From: Phycisphaerae bacterium
GTDB taxonomy: Bacteria > Planctomycetota > Phycisphaerae > UBA1845 > Fen-1342
Length of the DNA stretch: 6,596 nt
Reading direction: 5' to 3'
Assembly (NCBI GenBank): GCA_026984555.1
Contig: JALSRY010000778.1
Location: forward strand, 1 to 6,596
Position 1 is the first letter of the stretch, and each line of letters opens with the position of its first letter. Shown here one piece after another: positions 1-5,091 of this stretch. Position numbers and translations under genes: made by a program. Under the pieces are notes generated by a model, which searched no databases, was not told the origin of the DNA, and saw only the letters and a program-made list of their open reading frames with translations.

Positions 1-690
1 ACAGTCGTTTCCGCCGGGCAGTTGCGCGGCTTCCTGGAAGGGGCCTCGCGGGAAGAATGCCTGCGTCTGGCCGCCGAGAGCGGTGACGCCGGGATGGCTG
101 CCGCCGATGTTCACGAGCGTCTCTGGCAACGGCTGGACGACTTCGGCGTCGCGAATATGTGCGTGTTCGACCTCAAAACGGTCCGCGGCCTCGCGTATTA
201 CACCGGGAGCGTTTTCGAAGCGCACGCGCGAGCGGGCGGCTTGCGTGCTCTGCTCGGTGGTGGGCGGTACGACAACCTCACAGGGCTGTTGGACGGCCCG
301 CGTGTTCCGGGCGTAGGTTTCGGCATGGGGGATGCGCCGGTCCTCGAGTTTCTCCGCTGCCTGGGCAAGCTCCCGGAGCCGGCCGACCAGCTCGACGCGT
401 TCATCATCGACGCCGACCGCACCCTTTTTCCCGAGGTACTGGCGCTCGCCGGCCACCTGCGAGCTGCCGGCCTGCGCGCAGATTTCTCCTACAAGCGCAC
501 CGGCGTGGGAAAGCAGTTCAAGCAGGCCGCCGGGCGTGGCGCGCGTTTTGCCATCGTCATTGGCCAAGAAACCACGACCGCCGGCGACCTGACCGTGAAG
601 GATCTGGCGACCGGGAGCCAACGCAGCCTGCCTGCGGCAACCGTCCGCGCCGACCCCATGTGCCTGTTCCGCGCATTCGCGCCCGACTGA
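1..690 (+). CDS. hisS: Histidyl-tRNA synthetase, C-terminal half (5' end outside window)
   Basis: This class II aminoacyl-tRNA synthetase charges tRNA-His with histidine in the cytoplasm. The frame is open from base 1, so the gene starts upstream; the TTG at 22 is not the start. The 229 visible residues are about half of a usual HisRS. The histidine-binding motif RGLAYYTG lies at 184-207, GGGRYDN at 256-276 and a motif-3-like GFGMGD at 316-333. A C-terminal anticodon-binding domain follows from about 390, with the familiar VGKQFKQA and VKDL-x-TG-x-Q patterns. E. coli-type enzymes have RGLDYY and GxGLER at the two catalytic motifs. The Ala and GMGD forms here match, from memory, another HisRS clade found in cyanobacteria, planctomycetes and relatives. 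A HisZ paralogue is less likely because the anticodon-binding domain is complete. The gene converges on the minus-strand cluster ending at 1101. Confidence 0.93.
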   Translation, partial: TVVSAGQLRGFLEGASREECLRLAAESGDAGMAAADVHERLWQRLDDFGVANMCVFDLKTVRGLAYYTGSVFEAHARAGGLRALLGGGRYDNLTGLLDGPRVPGVGFGMGDAPVLEFLRCLGKLPEPADQLDAFIIDADRTLFPEVLALAGHLRAAGLRADFSYKRTGVGKQFKQAAGRGARFAIVIGQETTTAGDLTVKDLATGSQRSLPAATVRADPMCLFRAFAPD

Positions 691-865
691 GCGCTTCTGC
701 ACCACGGGGCAGCACCCACCGAGCCCACCAAGCGAACGCCTGGTCCTCAACGCCGCCGTCCGAGCCGCAACGCACTTGCTTACCGCCGAGGCCCCGTGCC
801 ATCAGCATCCAGCGGACACCACCTCGCCGACCCCGCGCCGACCAGTTGCATTCCCACGCCGTCGA

Positions 866-920
866 GCGCGCACGGCGACCGCCGCTTCGTCGCAGGGGGG
901 GACTGGTCGCCGTGTCGCGC
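866..920. repeat. Long imperfect inverted repeat / hairpin
   Basis: The left arm 866-880 (GCGCGCACGGCGACC) is complementary to 905-914 plus 916-920 (GGTCGCCGTG and CGCGC), with one unpaired T at 915. This gives 15 base pairs around a 24-base loop. It sits 175 bases after the hisS stop. Neither flank has a run of T, so it does not look like a standard intrinsic terminator in either direction. It could still stop or stabilise the hisS transcript, or be part of a structured RNA. Confidence 0.6.
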
Positions 921-1003
921 CGTGAAGTTGGCGAAGAACGGTAATCGGCGCCAAGGGGGTTTGGACATGGGGAAGGGCAAAAACCCGACACACAACGTCC
1001 GAT

Positions 1004-1018
1004 AACATATATTATGTT
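1004..1018. repeat. AT-rich inverted repeat
   Basis: AACATA (1004-1009) and TATGTT (1013-1018) are perfect inverted repeats around the centre TAT. The heptamer ATTATGT also occurs at 1011-1017 and again at 1021-1027, ten bases apart. This is the most AT-rich patch in a strongly GC-rich window and it is intergenic. A protein-binding site, a promoter element or a weak hairpin would all fit. No partner -35 box of convincing quality was found on either strand. Confidence 0.4.
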
Positions 1019-1050
1019 GCATTATGTCTGGTCGAGTGTGAAGGTCCAGG

Positions 1051-1074
1051 CAAATGACGCGGGCGGCCCCGTCA
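1051..1074 (-). terminator. Candidate terminator of the small envelope protein operon
   Basis: Read on the minus strand, TGACG-GGG pairs with CCC-CGTCA (1074-1067 with 1063-1055) around the loop CCG, with one bulged base at 1060. TTTG follows directly. The hairpin begins 26 bases after the stop of the last minus-strand gene. The stem is GC-rich and well placed, but the T run is short, so termination efficiency is uncertain. Confidence 0.45.
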
Positions 1075-1100
1075 TCTTCGCTGGTACCATTGCACCGCGT

Positions 1101-1436
1101 CTAGGGTCGCTGGCCCTGCGCCGGCTTGGGAACGGGAAGATCCGCAAGATTGATATTGGGATGAACGACCTGGAGACGCTTGCTGGAACCGTTGAGCGCA
1201 TACAACGACATCTGGCGGGTGGCCGCGTCAACGATGACCACGCCTTCCTGGGATGTGCTGAGCTGCATCGTGAGCATGATGTAGTCGCCGCCGCGATCGG
1301 ACTGTCCGATGGCGTAGGCAGGCGCGGGCTGGTTGGCAATCAGCAGGAGTCCGACGAAGAGAATGCAGGCGGTGATGGCGAGAACCGCGATGGCGAGGCT
1401 ACGCCCGTCGACCGTGGGATGTTGGGTTGGTTGCAT
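1101..1436 (-). CDS. Unknown small exported or membrane-anchored protein (111 aa)
   Basis: I do not recognise a named family. An N-terminal hydrophobic stretch at residues 13-34 is followed by a Pro/Ala segment ending AYA (40-42), so this is either a cleaved signal peptide or a single membrane anchor. The rest would be outside the cytoplasm. Residues 51-100 (DYIMLTMQLS onward) share a pattern with the upstream gene product: DY, then an acidic-Gly pair, hydrophobic-I/V-D, and Arg. The segment reads like a few beta strands, as in one beta-propeller blade. ITAC at 21-24 loosely fits a lipobox, but the hydrophobic run continues past it, so a lipoprotein is unlikely. The ATG is 2 bases after the previous stop, with GGGG 8 bases upstream, which implies translational coupling. 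Third-position GC is high on this strand, supporting it over the antisense frame. Confidence 0.72.
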   Translation of the reverse strand: MQPTQHPTVDGRSLAIAVLAITACILFVGLLLIANQPAPAYAIGQSDRGGDYIMLTMQLSTSQEGVVIVDAATRQMSLYALNGSSKRLQVVHPNINLADLPVPKPAQGQRP

Positions 1437-1438
1437 GG

Positions 1439-1726
1439 CTAGCCCCGGTTGTGGCGGAAGTCCTGTTCGAGATCGCGTGAGCCGGCATAGCGTAAGCCGC
1501 GGCGTCCACGATCAAAATAAAGGGCGTGGAGCATGCGGTTGCGGACATCGATGATATACAGGCCGTCGTACTGGTCCTGGATTTCGCCGGCGACAAGCAG
1601 GTAATCGTTGGCGAGGCTGGTGGACTGGGCGATGGCCGCGGGCGGCGAGGTGGAAACCAGGGCGATCCCGGTGAGCAGGATCATGTTGAGGCACACGAGC
1701 AATGCGATGCACGTATTCTTGTTCAT
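1439..1726 (-). CDS. Unknown small exported protein (95 aa), probable paralogue of the next gene
   Basis: No known family was recognised. Residues 5-25 are hydrophobic, and PPAAIA (28-33) ahead of Gln34 is a plausible signal peptidase site, which leaves a mature domain of about 62 residues. That domain contains DYLLV at 41-45, DGLYIID at 54-60 and a Tyr/Phe/Arg-rich strand-like region at 64-80, similar in layout to the 111-aa product downstream. It ends with a basic tail (RHNRG). The ATG at 1726 is chosen because GAGAGG lies 7 bases upstream; a TTG at 1753 in the same frame has no such support. The gene begins 33 bases after the end of the 80-aa gene and stops 2 bases before the 111-aa gene. 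The three therefore form a likely operon. Confidence 0.75.
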   Translation of the reverse strand: MNKNTCIALLVCLNMILLTGIALVSTSPPAAIAQSTSLANDYLLVAGEIQDQYDGLYIIDVRNRMLHALYFDRGRRGLRYAGSRDLEQDFRHNRG

Positions 1727-1759
1727 GAGGCTGCCTCTCGGAGGGCGCGCCAAGGCGCA

Positions 1760-2002
1760 TCACTCCCGTTCGCTGGTGGATCGGTGCGGATTCTTGAACG
1801 CAACGGCGAGGAGGCCGCCGGCGAATACGAACGCAAAAACCCACGGTACCCAAATCCGGTGGTGTGAGAGGCCGGCGACGTCGTATGGGGGTTCTTTCTC
1901 GGCCGTGGGTTTCTTGGCCAAGGCCGGGCTGGCAAAAAAGCCGAGCAGCAGCACGAGTGCCGGCACGAGACGGACCAAACGGCTTCGTCGGTGTTTCAGC
2001 AT
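1760..2002 (-). CDS. Unknown small membrane protein (80 aa), first gene of the operon
   Basis: The product has a basic N-terminus (KHRRSRLVR), a hydrophobic core (residues 13-24) and an ALA site at 27-29, which together look like a signal peptide. A short charged linker follows (30-48). A second hydrophobic segment at 50-69, with the aromatic/proline motif WVPWVFAF, ends in KNPHRSTSERE. By the positive-inside rule the last helix would place the C-tail in the cytoplasm and the linker outside. I recognise no family. The ATG at 2002 is preferred over an upstream in-frame start because GGAG lies 9 bases before it. It is the promoter-proximal gene, divergent from sodA across 348 bases. A role as a membrane partner for the two exported products downstream is only inference from gene order. 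Confidence 0.75.
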   Translation of the reverse strand: MLKHRRSRLVRLVPALVLLLGFFASPALAKKPTAEKEPPYDVAGLSHHRIWVPWVFAFVFAGGLLAVAFKNPHRSTSERE

Positions 2003-2038
2003 GCGCAGGTTCTCCGCAGGACACACCTATCGCGTGTC

Positions 2039-2067
2039 ATGCTAGCAGGCGAATGGCGCGGCGACAA
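2039..2067 (-). promoter_or_regulatory. Candidate sigma70-type promoter for the small envelope operon
   Basis: Read on the minus strand, TTGTCG (2067-2062) and TAGCAT (2044-2039) are separated by exactly 17 bases. Each matches the consensus hexamer at four of six positions. Transcription would begin near 2032, giving a leader of about 30 bases that includes the GGAG ribosome binding site. This is a motif match only, and planctomycete promoters are poorly defined. Confidence 0.3.
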
Positions 2068-2183
2068 GGAGGAATCGGCGGTGGCACGCCGGCGCGCGGC
2101 AAGTGTATCCCGTTGCCGAGATAGCCGGAAGCGGCCGGCACGCGGCTGGCTGATGCGCAGGCGGCACCAAGTCACCGTGCCGG

Positions 2184-2212
2184 TTGACGCGGGGTTGTCG
2201 GCGGCGGAGAAT
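2184..2212 (+). promoter_or_regulatory. Candidate sigma70-type promoter for sodA
   Basis: TTGACG (2184-2189, five of six consensus positions) and GAGAAT (2207-2212, four of six) are separated by 17 bases. This is the best pair seen upstream of the superoxide dismutase gene. It would leave a leader of about 130 bases with the palindrome at 2313-2329 near its end. Confidence 0.3.
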
Positions 2213-2312
2213 TGCGGTCCACAGCATGTCCCCGGGCCGACGGGGTCTACGCTGAAGAATGTACGAAGTCCAGCCGGCATGTCCGGCGGACGGATTGTGC
2301 TTCACCAACTGG

Positions 2313-2329
2313 GTCTCCCGGCGGGAGAC
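2313..2329. promoter_or_regulatory. Perfect 17-nt interrupted palindrome before the sodA ribosome binding site
   Basis: GTCTCCCG (2313-2320) and CGGGAGAC (2322-2329) are perfect inverted repeats around one central G. As RNA this forms a 7-bp hairpin with a GGC loop. It ends 6 bases before the AAGGAG ribosome binding site (2336-2341). It could be an operator for a dimeric regulator, a translation-modulating or stabilising hairpin, or an attenuator. There is no T run after it, so a plain terminator is unlikely. Confidence 0.5.
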
Positions 2330-2350
2330 TGATTCAAGGAGTTTACGCTG

Positions 2351-2965
2351 ATGGCTTACGAGCTACCCCCCCTACCGTATGCGTACGACGCGTTGGAGCC
2401 GCATATCGACGCGCGGACCATGGAAATCCACCACACCAAGCATCACCAGGGCTATGTCAACAAGGTCAACGCAGCGCTCGAGGGGCACGCCGACCTGGCG
2501 GGCAAACCGATCGAGCAGGTGCTGCGGGAGATCAAGAACGTTCCCGAAGATATCCGGCAGGCGGTCATCAACAACGGCGGCGGCCATGCGAACCACTCGA
2601 TGTTCTGGCAAATCATGGGGCCGGGCAAAGGGGGCGAGCCGAAGGGCGCGCTGGCGAATGAGATCGCCAAGGTCTTCGGGTCGTTCGACAAGTTTCAGGA
2701 TGCGTTTTCGAATGCGGCGGCGACCCGTTTTGGCAGCGGCTGGGCCTGGCTGGGGATCGACCAGAACGGCACGCTCCACGTCGGCAGCACAGCCAACCAG
2801 GATTCGCCCCTGATGGCCGGGCATACGCCGATTCTGGGCTTGGACGTGTGGGAACACGCCTATTACCTGAAATACCAGAACCGGCGGCCGGAGTACATCA
2901 AGGCGTGGTGGAACGTCGTGAACTGGGACAAAGTGGCGGAGTATTACGAGAAGGCCCGCGGCTGA
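2351..2965 (+). CDS. sodA: Superoxide dismutase, Mn-type of the Fe/Mn family (204 aa)
   Basis: This enzyme converts superoxide to oxygen and hydrogen peroxide. It has no signal peptide, so it should act in the cytoplasm. All four metal ligands are present: His27 (EIHHTKHH), His82 ([10 protein letters not shown]), and Asp165 and His169 ([19 protein letters not shown]). Gly78 before HANH together with Gln150 in [10 protein letters not shown] is the Gly/Gln pairing typical of Mn-dependent enzymes rather than the Gln/Ala pairing of Fe forms, although a cambialistic enzyme cannot be excluded. The length and the N- and C-terminal domains are complete. AAGGAG lies 9 bases before the ATG. The gene is divergent from the small envelope operon and closed by a strong hairpin, so it is probably transcribed alone. 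Confidence 0.97.
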   Translation: MAYELPPLPYAYDALEPHIDARTMEIHHTKHHQGYVNKVNAALEGHADLAGKPIEQVLREIKNVPEDIRQAVINNGGGHANHSMFWQIMGPGKGGEPKGALANEIAKVFGSFDKFQDAFSNAAATRFGSGWAWLGIDQNGTLHVGSTANQDSPLMAGHTPILGLDVWEHAYYLKYQNRRPEYIKAWWNVVNWDKVAEYYEKARG

Positions 2966-2998
2966 GTTTACGCCGTGGCACGACCTCACGCGACGCAC

Positions 2999-3047
2999 GC
3001 GGAGGCGCCGGGGACGAGGATATCCTCGCGCCCCGGCGCCTTCGTTT
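2999..3047 (+). terminator. Terminator-like long hairpin after sodA
   Basis: AGGCGCCGGGG (3003-3013) pairs perfectly with CCCCGGCGCCT (3031-3041). Two G-U and two G-C pairs extend the stem to 2999-3045. Inside the loop is a second perfect palindrome, CGAGGATATCCTCG (3015-3028), which adds an upper stem. A short TTT follows at 3045-3047. It starts 33 bases after the sodA stop. The stem is strong and the T run weak. Near-symmetry means it could also block antisense transcription. Confidence 0.65.
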
Positions 3048-3071
3048 GAGATTGGCCACCGGAGGCGTTTG

Positions 3072-3932
3072 ATGGCGCAGCCCCTTCCCGATCCGCCAGC
3101 CAGCCCCGGAGGTGCGTCCCCCCCCACCACTGCCCCGACGACTCCTGATGCTCGAGCCGAGGTGCACGTCGTGACCGTCGTGATGCGGAAACGGACGGAC
3201 TACGAGGTGCATTGCGATAGCCTTCCGGCCGAGGCGAAAGAAGCGGTGCGCGAGGTGCTCGGGGCGTCCTGGCGCGATACTCGGTATGTGGCGTCGTACC
3301 TGCACGACATCAGGCGGACGTATGGTCTGGGCGGGTTGCTGGTGCGCTACTGCGGGGTAAACCGCACCGCGCCGGAAGTGCGACCGATCCCCGTGCGTTT
3401 CGAGCCGCTGCCACTGGACGAAACGCACCCCTCGTTGCAATCGCTTGCAGAAACGTTCGCACTTGGGCGGCACACGGAGGCATCGCAGCACCGGCCGGGC
3501 TTCTGGCGGCGCCGACTGATCCGGCTGGGGATACCATTGCTGGTGATAATGCCCCAATTGATCCAAGCGATCATTCAGATCGCGTTGCAACGGTCACGGG
3601 GTGTGATCCTCGTGTGGTTGTCGATCCTGGTGCTCTATGTTCTGGTTTTCGCGGGGGTACGCTGGGCGATGGGCGACTGGTACCTCGTTCCGCGTGGGGT
3701 GGTGTTGCGGCGGCGACTGGCGGGGCGCGTGGGCGAGTCGGTGCGATTGTATACGCCGGCGGATACGCTGCTGATCCTGCGGATGCGTCAGGTGGGCTGG
3801 GCGGCAGAACTGTGGGGAACATCACGCCCGCGAATGCTGCTGATCACGGACCTGGAGGCCGCGGCGTTGGCGGGCGCGTGGACCAGTCCGCAGGCGCCGC
3901 CCGACGCGTGGCACATGTCGGACCTGGATTGA
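3072..3932 (+). CDS. Unknown two-helix membrane protein with possible PH-like C-terminal domain (286 aa)
   Basis: I do not recognise a named family. The layout is a Pro/Ala/Thr-rich, probably disordered N-terminus (residues 1-28), a soluble region (30-145) with alternating charged and hydrophobic stretches, a membrane hairpin at about 153-173 and 178-200, and a C-terminal region. The basic segment RRRLIRLG before helix 1 suggests that both ends are cytoplasmic. The C-terminal part (DWYLVPRGVVLRRR, a strand-rich middle, then TDLEAAALAGAW) resembles bacterial PH/DUF304-like domains that follow membrane hairpins. That is inference from pattern only. The ATG at 3072 is chosen over the TTG at 3069 because GGAGG sits 6 bases upstream of it. 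The gene begins just after the sodA terminator and may be read through to trpS, 106 bases on. Confidence 0.82.
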   Translation: MAQPLPDPPASPGGASPPTTAPTTPDARAEVHVVTVVMRKRTDYEVHCDSLPAEAKEAVREVLGASWRDTRYVASYLHDIRRTYGLGGLLVRYCGVNRTAPEVRPIPVRFEPLPLDETHPSLQSLAETFALGRHTEASQHRPGFWRRRLIRLGIPLLVIMPQLIQAIIQIALQRSRGVILVWLSILVLYVLVFAGVRWAMGDWYLVPRGVVLRRRLAGRVGESVRLYTPADTLLILRMRQVGWAAELWGTSRPRMLLITDLEAAALAGAWTSPQAPPDAWHMSDLD

Positions 3933-3950
3933 AGGTCGCGGGAGGGGTGC

Positions 3951-3979
3951 TTGTCGGCGGGGGGATTCCGTGGTCTACT
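3951..3979 (+). promoter_or_regulatory. Weak candidate promoter for trpS
   Basis: TTGTCG (3951-3956) and TCTACT (3974-3979) are 17 bases apart, each matching four of six consensus positions. The same -35-like hexamer appears in the candidate promoter of the small envelope operon. Transcription would start near 3986, next to the palindrome at 3988-3997. This is a motif match only. Confidence 0.22.
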
Positions 3980-3987
3980 TCGGTTTT

Positions 3988-4024
3988 GGTGATCACCGTC
4001 GACGCGGGCCCGGCTCGGCCGGGC
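3988..4024 (+). promoter_or_regulatory. Palindrome and leader hairpin upstream of trpS
   Basis: GGTGATCACC at 3988-3997 is a perfect 10-nt palindrome. It is followed by GCCCGGC (4008-4014) and GCCGGGC (4018-4024) around a TCG loop, a 7-bp hairpin. The hairpin ends 2 bases before the GGAGAGG ribosome binding site (4027-4033). The palindrome could be an operator at the transcription start, and the hairpin could influence ribosome access. I see no T-box or Trp-codon leader peptide. Confidence 0.35.
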
Positions 4025-4038
4025 ATGGAGAGGTGCAT

Positions 4039-5010
4039 ATGCGTGTTTTGTCGGGAATTCAGCCGTCCGGGACGTTGCACCTGGGTAATTATTTCGGGGC
4101 GATCAGGCAGCATATCGCGCTGCAGGACGAGCACGAGTGCTTTTATTTCATCGCGAACTACCATTCGCTGACGACGGTGCACGATGCCGACCGATTGCGC
4201 GCGCTGACACGCGATGTGGCCGTGGACTACCTGACGTTGGGGCTCGACCCGAACAAGGCAACGCTGTTTCGCCAAAGCGACGTGCCGGAGGTCACGGAGT
4301 TGGCGTGGATCCTGTCGACGGTGACCGGCAAGGGGTTGCTCGAGCGGGCGCACTCGTTCAAAGACAAGGTCGCGAAGGGGTTGGCGGTTTCGATGGGGTT
4401 GTTCAGCTACCCGCTGTTGATGGCAGCGGACATCCTGATCTACCGCAGCGATCTGGTTCCGGTCGGCAAGGACCAGGAGCAGCATATCGAAATGACGCAG
4501 GACATGGCGGGGTACTTCAACAACACGTATCGCGAGGTGTTTCGGCGACCGGAGCCGCTGCTGGGCGAAACGCCGGTGGTTCCCGGGATCGACGGGCAGA
4601 AGATGAGCAAGAGTTACGGCAACACGATCGACCTGTTCATGCCGGCCAAGCAGGCGAAAAAACGAATCATGAGCATCAAGACGGACAGCACGCCGGTAGA
4701 AGAGCCGAAAGACCCGGAACATTGCAACGTGTTCGCGTTGTTGCGGCTGATGGCGCCGGCGGAGGAAGTGGCCCAGTGGGCGGAGCGGTACCGCGCGGGC
4801 GGCATGGGCTACGGGGAGGTGAAGAAACGCCTCGTCGAGCTGTACGAAGAGCAGTTTGGTTCGAAGCGAGGCACGCGGGACGAATGGTTGGCACGACCGG
4901 CCGACGTGGAGGATGTCCTGGCCGCGGGGGCCGCCAAAGCCCGCGCCGAGGCGCAGGCGGTGATGGCCGACGTCCGCGATGCGTGTGGCATCGTGACAGC
5001 CACGCGGTGA
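4039..5010 (+). CDS. trpS: Tryptophanyl-tRNA synthetase (323 aa)
   Basis: This class I synthetase attaches tryptophan to tRNA-Trp in the cytoplasm. The N-terminus MRVLSGIQPSG and the HIGH-type motif HLGN (residues 14-17) bind ATP. The AADILIYRSDLVPVGKDQEQH region (from 129) forms the tryptophan pocket, with Asp131 in the expected place. KMSKS is at 188-192. The length is normal for the bacterial enzyme. An in-frame start at 3970 would add 23 residues of no recognisable character. The ATG at 4039 has GGAGAGG 5 bases upstream and gives the canonical N-terminus. The gene precedes scpA by 81 bases on the same strand, an arrangement I associate with planctomycetes. Confidence 0.97.
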   Translation: MRVLSGIQPSGTLHLGNYFGAIRQHIALQDEHECFYFIANYHSLTTVHDADRLRALTRDVAVDYLTLGLDPNKATLFRQSDVPEVTELAWILSTVTGKGLLERAHSFKDKVAKGLAVSMGLFSYPLLMAADILIYRSDLVPVGKDQEQHIEMTQDMAGYFNNTYREVFRRPEPLLGETPVVPGIDGQKMSKSYGNTIDLFMPAKQAKKRIMSIKTDSTPVEEPKDPEHCNVFALLRLMAPAEEVAQWAERYRAGGMGYGEVKKRLVELYEEQFGSKRGTRDEWLARPADVEDVLAAGAAKARAEAQAVMADVRDACGIVTATR

Positions 5011-5091
5011 TCCCCGAGGGAACAGTGTCGCCGCAAGCAGAAATCGGCGGAGTGTGGCCGTTTCTGGCAGCATGAAACAAGCAGGGAACGT

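Larger units (their letters stand above)
691..1100. other. Noncoding region between convergent genes
   Basis: This 410-base stretch lies between the stop of hisS and the stop of the last minus-strand small gene. I see no convincing gene in it. Short open frames on both strands lack ribosome binding sites and recognisable sequence. It is C-rich on the plus strand up to about 865. It then holds a long imperfect hairpin (866-920), an abrupt AT-rich patch around 1001-1027 and a terminator-like hairpin (1051-1074), each listed separately. No tRNA-like TTCGA loop or other known RNA gene was recognised. Confidence 0.6.
2003..2350. other. Divergent intergenic control region
   Basis: This 348-base region separates the start of the minus-strand small gene operon from the start of sodA. 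No gene is supported in it. It carries promoter candidates for both directions (2039-2067 minus, 2184-2212 plus). It also has small hairpins at 2230-2245 (CCCCG/CGGGG) and 2273-2287 (GCCGG/CCGGC), and the perfect palindrome at 2313-2329. If the plus-strand promoter is right, the sodA mRNA has a leader of roughly 130 bases containing all three hairpins. Confidence 0.55.

Noticed and set aside
955..990. GGGTTT/AAACCC inverted repeat with a T5 run on the minus strand, considered as a terminator
   Set aside because: The T run lies inside the arm rather than after a stem, the loop is 18 bases, and the stem is only 6 bp.
557..991. Minus-strand open frame of 144 codons over the end of hisS and the noncoding region
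   Set aside because: The translation is Arg/Gly/Ser-rich with no family resemblance, has no ribosome binding site, and overlaps hisS antisense.
780..1022. Small minus-strand frame starting in the AT-rich island (MQHNICYR)
   Set aside because: No ribosome binding site precedes it, and the sequence shows no protein-like composition beyond the first residues.
1362..1375. Possible lipobox ITAC in the 111-aa protein
   Set aside because: The hydrophobic stretch continues about ten residues past the Cys, unlike a lipoprotein signal, and a better AYA site follows.
1014..1442. Plus-strand open frame of 142 codons opposite the 111-aa small gene
   Set aside because: The minus strand has high third-position GC, a signal-like N-terminus, a ribosome binding site and tight operon spacing. 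The plus-strand frame has none of these.
2372..3130. Minus-strand open frame of 252 codons opposite sodA
   Set aside because: SodA on the plus strand is unambiguous. This frame also runs through the sodA terminator hairpin.
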